Shown piece by piece: positions 54,401 to 62,274 of a stretch of 64,000 nt of DNA. The notes under the pieces were generated by a model that was given only the letters and a program-made list of their open reading frames with translations, ran no database searches and was not told where the DNA came from. Positions within the stretch are counted from its first letter, which is position 1; each line of letters begins with the position of its first letter. Source of the stretch: Bacteroidota bacterium (GTDB taxonomy: Bacteria; Bacteroidota; Bacteroidia; UKL13-3); the NCBI GenBank assembly GCA_947457395.1, contig CANGVA010000002.1:17234-81233 (forward strand). Direction: 5' to 3'. A program made the position numbers and the translations under genes.

Positions 54401-54955
54401 ATGAAAATGATTACACCAGCAAAGCGTAAGGGATTATGGCTACTTGCTGCTTTATTAATAACCGGTTTAATTATCATGGCAACAACAAGAAAAGAACTTC
54501 CGGAATTAAAAACCGTACCGCGGGTTGATTTAAATAAATATGCGGGTAAATGGTATGAGATTGCATCATTTCCTCAACGTTTTCAGAAAGGCTGTCATTG
54601 CACCACGGCAGAATATACATTATCTGAAAAAGGTTATGTTATTGTAGAAAACCGTTGCAATAAAGACAGCGTAAACGGTAAAGAATCCTATATTAAAGGA
54701 AAAGCATTTGTGGAAGAAGGAACAGGCAATGCAAAATTAAAAGTGCAGTTTTTCTGGCCCTTCAGAGGCAAGTACTGGATTATTGATTTGGCTAACGACT
54801 ACAGCTATGCCGTTGTGGGGCATCCCAACCGAGAATATCTGTGGATCTTGAGTCGCACCCCAGAAATGAATACAGAAACCTATAAGCAAATTTTGCTGCG
54901 GCTATCAGAAAATGGTTTTGATGTTAACAGGCTGCAGGTTACCAAACACAAATAA
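54401..54955 (+). CDS. Lipocalin family protein (Blc-like)
   Basis: The 184-residue protein has an N-terminal membrane or signal helix (LWLLAALLITGLIIM near 12-26) and the lipocalin signature VDLNKYAGKWYEIASFPQRF, with GxW at about 48-50. The third conserved region is AVVGHPNREYLWILSRTPEM. It resembles bacterial lipocalin Blc, which binds fatty acids or lysophospholipids at the outer membrane, but lacks an evident lipobox cysteine, so it is probably anchored by the helix or freely exported. ATG 54401 is used; a second Met at codon 3 is also possible. Confidence 0.92.
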   Translation: MKMITPAKRKGLWLLAALLITGLIIMATTRKELPELKTVPRVDLNKYAGKWYEIASFPQRFQKGCHCTTAEYTLSEKGYVIVENRCNKDSVNGKESYIKGKAFVEEGTGNAKLKVQFFWPFRGKYWIIDLANDYSYAVVGHPNREYLWILSRTPEMNTETYKQILLRLSENGFDVNRLQVTKHK

Positions 54956-55019
54956 AGGAGACTTTGGCAGTAGCTGCTTTCGCTCGTATTTTCGCGTGCA
55001 GAGGATTAACTTAACAGCT

Positions 55020-56492
55020 TTACTGTAATAGTTTTTTCCAGGATGTTTGAGCAGCAATTATTTCGCTAATTTTATTTGCGGGAATTCTTTCCTGTTGCAT
55101 GGTATCGCGGTAGCGAATTGTAACTGTTTGGTCCTGCAACGTATCATGATCTACCGTAATGCAAAATGGGGTGCCTAGCGCATCCTGCCTTCTGTAACGT
55201 TTGCCTATAGCGTCTTTTTCTTCATAAAAGCAGGTATAATCGGCCTTTAAATCATTCATAATTTGCTCCGCCTTTTCTGGCAGGCCATCTTTTTTAGTTA
55301 GCGGGAAAACAGCTACCTTGTACGGGGCAAGTTGCGGAGGTAAACTCAACACAACACGTGTATCTTTTTTGTCGCCCTCTCCTATCTCTTCCTCTTTATA
55401 ACTCGCGCATAGCGTAGCTAAGAATAAACGATCCAGTCCAATTGAAGTTTCAATTACATAAGGTATATAATTTCCAAAAGGCTTTCCGGTTGCTTCGTCA
55501 ATATCATTATCAAAATACTGCATTTTTTTACCCGACAGCTCCTGGTGGTTCCTTAAGTCAAAATCGGTGCGGCTATGTATGCCTTCCAGCTCTTTAAATC
55601 CAAACGGGAAAGCAAACTCAATATCAACAGCTGCATCGGCATAATGAGCTAGCTTTACATGGTCATGAAAACGATACATTTCTTTCCCAAATCCTAACTT
55701 CTCATGCCATTTGATACGGGCCTCTTTCCAATGTGCATACCACACCTTTTGTGTTCCTGGTCTGATAAAAAACTGCATTTCCATTTGCTCAAACTCGCGC
55801 ATGCGCATAATAAACTGCCTAGCTATGATTTCGTTTCTGAAGGCTTTACCTGTTTGTGCAATTCCAAAAGGAATTTTCATCCTGCCTGTTTTTTGTACAT
55901 TTAGAAAGTTTACAAAAATTCCCTGAGCGGTTTCTGGTCGTAGGTATACTTTATCCGCACCATCAGCCATTGCACCCATTTCGGTACTAAACATCAAATT
56001 AAACTGCCTAACGTCTGTCCAGTTGCGTGTGCCACTAATGGGGCAGGCTATTTCGTGTGCTATAATCAGTTCCTTCAGTGCAGGTAAATCATTTTCGGTT
56101 AAGGCTTTGTCTAGTGCCGCTTGTAAATCCTGCGCCTTATTGGTTTTGCCGTCTTTTTCATAACGCGATATTTTGTCTTCCAGCAACTGATCGGCACGGT
56201 ATCTCTTCTTGGAATCTTTATTATCTATCATCGGATCACTAAACCCGTCTATATGCCCACTTGCTTTCCATACCTGCGGATGCATAAAGATTGCTGCATC
56301 AATGCCTACAATATTATCATGCATTTGTACCATGGATTTCCACCAATAGGTACGTAAGTTATTTTTCAGTTCTGCTCCATTCTGGCCATAGTCATATACT
56401 GCACCAAGTCCATCATAAATTTCACTTGAAGGAAAAACAAATCCATACTCTTTGGCATGGCTCACCACTTTCTTAAATAATTCTTCGCTCAT
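55020..56492 (-). CDS. glyS: Glycyl-tRNA synthetase (class II, single-chain)
   Basis: The 490-residue enzyme attaches glycine to tRNA-Gly as a homodimer (eukaryote/Gram-positive type, one chain, not the alpha2-beta2 form). Segments include YGFVFPSSEIYDGLGAVYDYGQNG near 16-39, RPETAQGIFVNF (class II motif 2 region), FRNEIIARQFIMRMREFEQME and the C-terminal anticodon domain with VAVFPLTKKDGLPEKAEQI and YRRQDALGTPFCITVD. Alternative names are glyQS or glyS in this clade. It stands alone. Confidence 0.95.
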   Translation of the reverse strand: MSEELFKKVVSHAKEYGFVFPSSEIYDGLGAVYDYGQNGAELKNNLRTYWWKSMVQMHDNIVGIDAAIFMHPQVWKASGHIDGFSDPMIDNKDSKKRYRADQLLEDKISRYEKDGKTNKAQDLQAALDKALTENDLPALKELIIAHEIACPISGTRNWTDVRQFNLMFSTEMGAMADGADKVYLRPETAQGIFVNFLNVQKTGRMKIPFGIAQTGKAFRNEIIARQFIMRMREFEQMEMQFFIRPGTQKVWYAHWKEARIKWHEKLGFGKEMYRFHDHVKLAHYADAAVDIEFAFPFGFKELEGIHSRTDFDLRNHQELSGKKMQYFDNDIDEATGKPFGNYIPYVIETSIGLDRLFLATLCASYKEEEIGEGDKKDTRVVLSLPPQLAPYKVAVFPLTKKDGLPEKAEQIMNDLKADYTCFYEEKDAIGKRYRRQDALGTPFCITVDHDTLQDQTVTIRYRDTMQQERIPANKISEIIAAQTSWKKLLQ

Positions 56493-56551
56493 AGGGCTGC
56501 AAATTAAGGGCTTATCGGCTTAATCACAATATTTCTTAAATTGCCGCAAAG

Positions 56552-57865
56552 ATGATTCTGATTTATAGCGAAAAAGAGAGCCCGCGCTTGGATTATATAG
56601 TTCATGAGCTGCTTGAGCGCAGGCTGGGGCTTACAGCCCAAATCTGCTATAACAGAGCGGATTTTGAAACACAGCATTTACCAAAAATTAATTATAGTTC
56701 AATTCCTGTGCAGGGTGCATTACAAATTTATCCGCAGGGGCTGCTGCACGATACAAGTATTCAAAAACAGGATATTGAGGTTAGAAAACATCCTTATTGG
56801 AATTACTATTTTTTTGAGCAGCAAAGCGAGCATATACCCTTTGATATTCTTTCTGCATCATTCTGGATATTGAGCAGATATGAAGAATACACAGCAGAGG
56901 AAACAGATGAGCATGGGCGTTTTAGCCATGAGCATGCGCTGGCTTATAAAAACGGATTTCTAAGGATACCTCTTGTTGACAGGTGGGCAAAAAGCCTTGG
57001 TAGTATGCTGAAAAAACAATTTCCCAAACTGGTTATTGCTGAACCATCATTCAACTTTATCAGTACTGTTGATATTGATTTTGCCTACCGATACAAAGGG
57101 ATTGGTTTAACAAAACAGGTTGGTAAACTAATTAAGTCGTTTATACAAGGCAGGTTTTCAGATATTATTTCACAGCTACAAACTTTGATTGGTACGAGGC
57201 CAGATCCTTATGACACCTATGAATTGATTAATAAACTTGTAAACGATAATCGGTTGCCATTAATGTATTTTTTTCTGATGCGCACCGGAACTGCATATGA
57301 TAAAAACATCCATCCCTACGGACCGGAAATGCGAACCATTGCAAAGTGCTTAAGCAAAGAGTTTGCCTGCGGGATTCACCCATCCTATTATAGTGCAGAA
57401 CTTGACACACTACTGCATGAAGAGAAACAATTACTTGAACAATACACCGGTAAGAAAACAATACAAAGCAGACAGCACTTTTTAAGACTAAACTTACCAC
57501 AAACCTATGAGCAACTTTCTGAAGCGGGCATCATGGAAGATTACAGCATGGGCTTCCCTAATCATTGCGGCTTCAGGGCATCAACAGCCTATACATTTTC
57601 TTTTTTTAATCTGCATAGCAATAGGCAACTACCATTGATTTTACATCCAGTAACGGTAATGGATACAGCGCTTAGGTACGGAATGAAATTAACACCTGTG
57701 CAAGCCATGCATGAAATAGAAACCTACATGAATGAAATTGAAAAAACAGGAGGCGTATTTATTCCAATCTGGCACAACTCCAACCTTTCGGCAGCAGAAG
57801 GATGGGAGAGCTGGAGAGAAGTTTTTAATAAAATGCATACTTTAGCTTCCATAAAAACAAAGTAA
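56552..57865 (+). CDS. Polysaccharide deacetylase-like protein with DUF7033-type N-terminus
   Basis: The 437-residue cytosolic protein has an N-terminal domain (about 1-130) of the DUF7033 kind and a C-terminal NodB-like fold. STVDIDFAYRYKG near 169-181 gives the paired Asp of deacetylases, FACGIHPSYYSAE near 272-284 the His region, and a late IWHNSNLS segment sits near the C-terminus. These proteins sit in lipopolysaccharide and exopolysaccharide loci of Bacteroidota; the substrate is not known. Its stop is 2 bases before the start of the next gene, so they form one operon. Confidence 0.8.
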   Translation: MILIYSEKESPRLDYIVHELLERRLGLTAQICYNRADFETQHLPKINYSSIPVQGALQIYPQGLLHDTSIQKQDIEVRKHPYWNYYFFEQQSEHIPFDILSASFWILSRYEEYTAEETDEHGRFSHEHALAYKNGFLRIPLVDRWAKSLGSMLKKQFPKLVIAEPSFNFISTVDIDFAYRYKGIGLTKQVGKLIKSFIQGRFSDIISQLQTLIGTRPDPYDTYELINKLVNDNRLPLMYFFLMRTGTAYDKNIHPYGPEMRTIAKCLSKEFACGIHPSYYSAELDTLLHEEKQLLEQYTGKKTIQSRQHFLRLNLPQTYEQLSEAGIMEDYSMGFPNHCGFRASTAYTFSFFNLHSNRQLPLILHPVTVMDTALRYGMKLTPVQAMHEIETYMNEIEKTGGVFIPIWHNSNLSAAEGWESWREVFNKMHTLASIKTK

Positions 57866-57867
57866 CC

Positions 57868-58776
57868 TTGATACACTTTTTACCACACCATAAAATTAAT
57901 AAGGCAAAATGGGATGTATGTATAGAACAATGCAGCAACACATTGCCTTATGCTTTTAGCTGGTATCTGGATATTGTATCGCCTGGATGGGAAGCATTGG
58001 TTAGCGAAGATTACGCAGCGGTAATGCCACTTACCCGAAACAAAAAATGGGGAATTGAATATTTGTATCAGCCATTTTTTACCCAACAACTGGGTGTATT
58101 TTTTAAATCAAGACATAACCAGGAGGAGGTTATTAATTTCATCAGAGCCATACCCAGTTCATATAAGTTTATAGACATTCAACTGAATAGCGAAAACCAT
58201 TTTGAGCACCTTGATTTTAAACTCAGAAAAAGAAAAAACCTTATTCTGCATTTAAACAAACCATATGATAAAGTTGCCAAGGGATATGATAGTCACTGTC
58301 TGCGCAATGTAAAAAAGGCAAGGAAATTTAATCATGCCATTAAGCCTGCTGAGCCAAATGAGGTGATTAAATTTTATAAAAAACATAAAGGTATTGAAAC
58401 AAAAAATGTTAATACAGAAGATTATGAAATGCTGATGCGACTTTGTGCCAAAGCACGTGAGCAAAAAACGATGATGGCATACGGAGTTTATAATGATAGC
58501 GGAGAACTACTTGCAGGTGGCTTATTTTTAACCGCTGCCAGACGTGTTGTTTACTTACTGGGCACAGCCTCCACCAAAGGCAAAGAGTCAAGGGCCATGT
58601 ATGCCCTAATGGATTACATGCTGATGCAGCGCTGCGGCTTCCAAGTGGTTTTTGACTTTGAGGGTTCAGAAATTCAGGGTATTGCCCGTTTCTTTAAAGG
58701 ATTTGGAGCAGAAAAGGAGACGTATTATAAACTTAGAGTAAACAGATTGCCTTGGTTAATCAGGTGGTTGAAGTAG
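57868..58776 (+). CDS. FemAB/GNAT-like acyltransferase
   Basis: The 302-residue protein resembles the duplicated GNAT fold of FemAB/BioF2-type enzymes. The last half has GELLAGGLFLTAARRVVYLLG and a fold-closing FDFEGSEIQGIARFFKGFGA, typical of this group. The start is TTG at 57868, 2 bases after the preceding stop; no in-frame ATG is near, and the sequence from this TTG looks like a true start. It probably transfers an amino acid or acyl group to a surface glycan or peptidoglycan precursor. Confidence 0.78.
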   Translation: MIHFLPHHKINKAKWDVCIEQCSNTLPYAFSWYLDIVSPGWEALVSEDYAAVMPLTRNKKWGIEYLYQPFFTQQLGVFFKSRHNQEEVINFIRAIPSSYKFIDIQLNSENHFEHLDFKLRKRKNLILHLNKPYDKVAKGYDSHCLRNVKKARKFNHAIKPAEPNEVIKFYKKHKGIETKNVNTEDYEMLMRLCAKAREQKTMMAYGVYNDSGELLAGGLFLTAARRVVYLLGTASTKGKESRAMYALMDYMLMQRCGFQVVFDFEGSEIQGIARFFKGFGAEKETYYKLRVNRLPWLIRWLK

Positions 58777-58809
58777 TAAAAAGAATTAAATATTTTTGGT
58801 AATAATCAG

Positions 58810-59679
58810 ATGAAAATAGCCGCCATAGATATCGGATCGAACGCTGTTCGGTTACAAATAGCAAGAATAAACGAAACAGGATCCGCAGAGCCTTTTAAAC
58901 GTGTGGAATTTGTTAGAATACCCATACGCCTGGGTGATGATGCATTTAAACATGGAAAGATAAGTCGTGAAAAGAAGGAAATGTTCTTTAAGGCAATGGA
59001 AGCGTTTAGTTTGCTTATGCAGGCCTATGATGTAAAAAAATATATGGCTTGTGCTACCAGTGCCATGCGTGAAGCATCCAATGGAATAAAAATTGCTAAA
59101 AAAGTAGAAGATCAATGCGGACTGCGTATAGACATTATTGATGGCCCAAAAGAATCAGAACTTATTTTAAAATCCATTAATCATTTATTCGAAAAAGATA
59201 AAACCTATTTAACAATTGATGTGGGCGGAGGAAGCACGGAAATGACTGTTATTAAAAATAAACGCGCATTCGACTCGGTATCATTTGATGTAGGAACGGT
59301 GCGCTTGCTCGATGGGGCCATTAAGAAAAAGAACTGGGACGCCCTAGAAAAATATGTGAAGAATCATCTAACCGATGTGAGGGATGCCAAAGCCATTGCC
59401 ACGAGTGGAACCATTAATAAAATTGCTGCATTATTAAACCCCGGCTCAGCGGAGTTGCATATTACCTCTGAGCAACTAGAAAAATTTTATAAACACATAA
59501 AAAAATTAAGTTATAACGAACGAATTGAAACATATAAACTTAACCCCGACAGGGCAGATGTGATTGAACCATCAGCAGAAATATACCTGAAAATTTTAAA
59601 ATGGGCAGGCATTGAACAATTATATGCGCCAAGTGCAGGACTAAAAGATGGTATTTTATATGAACTAATAAAAAAATAA
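58810..59679 (+). CDS. Ppx/GppA phosphatase family protein
   Basis: The 289-residue protein is an ASKHA-fold phosphatase: AAIDIGSNAVRLQIA near 4-18 (phosphate 1 motif), YLTIDVGGGSTEMTVIK near 136-152 (phosphate 2 motif) and AIATSGTINKIAAL near 196-209. Family members degrade polyphosphate or pppGpp. It is the single-domain form without the HD-like C-terminal extension. It is abutted by the epimerase gene, whose ATG starts at the base after its stop, so they are cotranscribed. Confidence 0.92.
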   Translation: MKIAAIDIGSNAVRLQIARINETGSAEPFKRVEFVRIPIRLGDDAFKHGKISREKKEMFFKAMEAFSLLMQAYDVKKYMACATSAMREASNGIKIAKKVEDQCGLRIDIIDGPKESELILKSINHLFEKDKTYLTIDVGGGSTEMTVIKNKRAFDSVSFDVGTVRLLDGAIKKKNWDALEKYVKNHLTDVRDAKAIATSGTINKIAALLNPGSAELHITSEQLEKFYKHIKKLSYNERIETYKLNPDRADVIEPSAEIYLKILKWAGIEQLYAPSAGLKDGILYELIKK

Positions 59680-60654
59680 ATGATAGATTATAAAAAAGAA
59701 ATAAATAACAGCAGGGTACTTGTTACCGGTGGTGCCGGTTTTGTTGGTCACAACTTGGTTAAAGAGTTGGTAAAAACCTACAACTGCCATGTAATTGTGT
59801 TAGATAATTGCATAAACAGTTCTGCTGATATCTTAAATGAAGTAGCCGATAAAATTGATTTTAAAAAAATTTCTGTTCTCGATTATGCGCAAATTTTACC
59901 GCTCCTTAATAAGGTTGACTATGTTTTTCATCTGGCATGCATTCAAATTGCGGCCTCTTCTTCTGATCCTGTAAACGATTTGAGGGTTAATGCAGAAAGC
60001 ACCCTTCAGATGCTTGAGTATATAAAATTAAAGAGGCTAACTAATATCAAGCGTTTTATTTACACGTCCTCTTGCTCAATTTATGGTAGTGCCACCAACA
60101 ATTTTCCTGCTGCCGAAATAGGTGCCATTGCTCCACTAAGTCATTATGCGTCAACTAAATTACTTGGAGAAAACTATACAATGGTTTATGGAAAAAATTA
60201 TCAAATACCTGTTTCATGTGTAAGATATTCCAATGTATATGGCTATGGTCAAAGTCCAAAAAATCCGTATTGCGGAGTTCTTGGAAAATTTGTGCATGAA
60301 TCGTTACACAATAAACCCTGCATGATTATTGGTGATGGCGAACAAACCAGAGATTATACCTTTATTTCAGATGCAATTGATGCCACCATACTTGCTGCAA
60401 CACACCCACAAGCATCATGTGAAATGTTTAATGTAGGCACAGGTGTTGAAACATCAGTAAATAAATTATTTGAAATTATTAAAGAGGTCATCCCGCAAGC
60501 GGAAGCTGAATCCATTCCTGAAAGAGATATAGATAATATACGAAGGAGGGTAACCAATATTGAGAAAATTCATCAGAAGCTGGGATGGACTCCACAGGTA
60601 ACGATAAAGAAAGGCATTGCAGAAACTATAAAATGGTATAGAACTATGGTTTAG
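59680..60654 (+). CDS. NAD-dependent sugar epimerase/dehydratase
   Basis: The 324-residue extended short-chain dehydrogenase has the NAD motif TGGAGFVGHNLVKEL near 16-30, the catalytic YASTK near 151-155 (SHYASTKLLGENY), RYSNVYGYGQSPKNPYCGVL near 177-196 and NVGTGVETSVNKLFEII. It likely makes a nucleotide sugar such as UDP-galactose or a related one for the nearby glycosyltransferases; the exact substrate cannot be read. Its 3' end overlaps the convergent glycosyltransferase gene by 11 bases. Confidence 0.9.
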   Translation: MIDYKKEINNSRVLVTGGAGFVGHNLVKELVKTYNCHVIVLDNCINSSADILNEVADKIDFKKISVLDYAQILPLLNKVDYVFHLACIQIAASSSDPVNDLRVNAESTLQMLEYIKLKRLTNIKRFIYTSSCSIYGSATNNFPAAEIGAIAPLSHYASTKLLGENYTMVYGKNYQIPVSCVRYSNVYGYGQSPKNPYCGVLGKFVHESLHNKPCMIIGDGEQTRDYTFISDAIDATILAATHPQASCEMFNVGTGVETSVNKLFEIIKEVIPQAEAESIPERDIDNIRRRVTNIEKIHQKLGWTPQVTIKKGIAETIKWYRTMV

Positions 60655-62146
60655 GCCTCCTGTTTAGGTAGCCTACCTTCCGTACAAATTTATAAATGAA
60701 AGTGCCGGCAGTACCCAAAACTTTAAAGCCCCTTTCAAGATCAAGCTGATCTGCTGATTTCATTTCCTGTGGTATATTTCCGCTTTGTCTCATTTCAATA
60801 TCACTGATGGCATAATGCAAATTTGCTACAATTTTATCGGCATGTTTTTCATAGAGCGATTTGTGTTTGCCAGCCATATAGGCAACCAATTCTTTTCGGT
60901 TCTGTGGCAAATTATAATGTTGTATCTTAGATCCTTGTCTGAAGCGATAAGAAAACAAGTATTCATCAATATGATGAAAAACAGCGCCCTGCTCCAAACA
61001 GCTCATCCACATCTCCCAGTCCTCATTGCCATCAGCCTTTTTATCGTAACCACCGCTTTTTTCCCAATAAGATCTTCTGAAGGTTGAAGTAGCAATGATA
61101 AAATTTCTACTTAAGAACTCTACCTCATCAAAATCAGGCGTGAGCCACATGCTATACCAGGTACCAAATGTTTTTGGATTGGTATAAACAACACCTAGTG
61201 CTGAATTATTTTCCAGTAACGCTATAGATTGGTTTATGAATTTAGGATCAAGGTAATCATCTGCTGAAAGTATAAGCAAATAAGGATTAGACCCCTTGGC
61301 TATTGCAAAATTCAATGCATCACACAAGCCTCTGTTAACCTCCCACATTATATGGTAACCCAGCGCTTCAGCTTTACGTAAGCCTGCTTTACTCTCTTCT
61401 GAGGTTGAGCCATCATCAATTATATAAACTTCAAAGTTATTAGCAAGAGAACGCTCAAGACCTGCCAATGTATCTAATATAAACTGACCAAGATTATAAC
61501 AGGGAATAATAATATCCAATTTTTTCTGTGCATTGATCACAAATACATCATGTGCCAAAATAGCTGTAGCATGCAAAGATTGAAGAACTTCAACTGTTTT
61601 TGAATTCTCTTTACAATATCGAATATTTTCAATCGTTGTTATCTGATTGAAACGGTCCTTATTAATGAAATCACTATATCCCGTTTTCACCTCGCTTAGA
61701 TTAAAATCATAACCAAATTTATTATTTAATAACTCCAGCAGTTTAAGTGGTTGCTGCATTACTGCTAAGCTACTAACTAAGTTTGAGGGTTTATGTTCAA
61801 GAACTCTGGCATAAAATTCATTCCATTCCAGCAATGAGGCTTTCCTTGATTTGCCGTGTGCACGCGTGGCATAATCAACATAGTCCCAAGGGTCGCAATA
61901 AAAAACAACCTTCTCCAATTGTTCGTTTGCATCCACCTGATAAGGATACTCAACAATTAATTGACCGGTTCGGGTGTTCGATTGAACAGTTTTTCTATTT
62001 ACCTTGAATGCAGGTAATGCTCCTGTGATATTGGCAGGAACTGCATTGCCATTGATGTGATCAAATTGGAAACCATTGTGCCGCAGGTAATCAAGTACAA
62101 AACCCAGACCAAAATCTGGTAACCCATTAATTACAATATCATTCAT
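60644..62146 (-). CDS. Family 2 glycosyltransferase with long N-terminal region
   Basis: The 500-residue protein has about 205 N-terminal residues without a recognised domain, though they include YPYQVDANEQLEKVVFYCDP. The GT-A domain follows (about 208-420): KLDIIIPCYNLGQFILDTL, VYIIDDGSTSEESKAGLRK and LLILSADDYLDP, with the DDGS and SADD nucleotide/metal motifs, then GNEDWEMWMSCLEQG (the acceptor ED site). The last 80 residues are helical and include KFVRKVGYLNR. It probably adds a sugar to a surface glycan in the cytosol. It converges on the epimerase gene with an 11-base overlap. Confidence 0.9.
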   Translation of the reverse strand: MNDIVINGLPDFGLGFVLDYLRHNGFQFDHINGNAVPANITGALPAFKVNRKTVQSNTRTGQLIVEYPYQVDANEQLEKVVFYCDPWDYVDYATRAHGKSRKASLLEWNEFYARVLEHKPSNLVSSLAVMQQPLKLLELLNNKFGYDFNLSEVKTGYSDFINKDRFNQITTIENIRYCKENSKTVEVLQSLHATAILAHDVFVINAQKKLDIIIPCYNLGQFILDTLAGLERSLANNFEVYIIDDGSTSEESKAGLRKAEALGYHIMWEVNRGLCDALNFAIAKGSNPYLLILSADDYLDPKFINQSIALLENNSALGVVYTNPKTFGTWYSMWLTPDFDEVEFLSRNFIIATSTFRRSYWEKSGGYDKKADGNEDWEMWMSCLEQGAVFHHIDEYLFSYRFRQGSKIQHYNLPQNRKELVAYMAGKHKSLYEKHADKIVANLHYAISDIEMRQSGNIPQEMKSADQLDLERGFKVLGTAGTFIYKFVRKVGYLNRRPKP

Positions 62147-62274
62147 GTATGGATGTTTATGGCCCGCAAGGTATTGAACATATTAAACAAAGACAATAAG
62201 ATGATACATTCAGAAATTCGGCTATTTAAATACCCATTTAAGTGCATATATTGCGTGAGCTAAAAAAGCAACAA

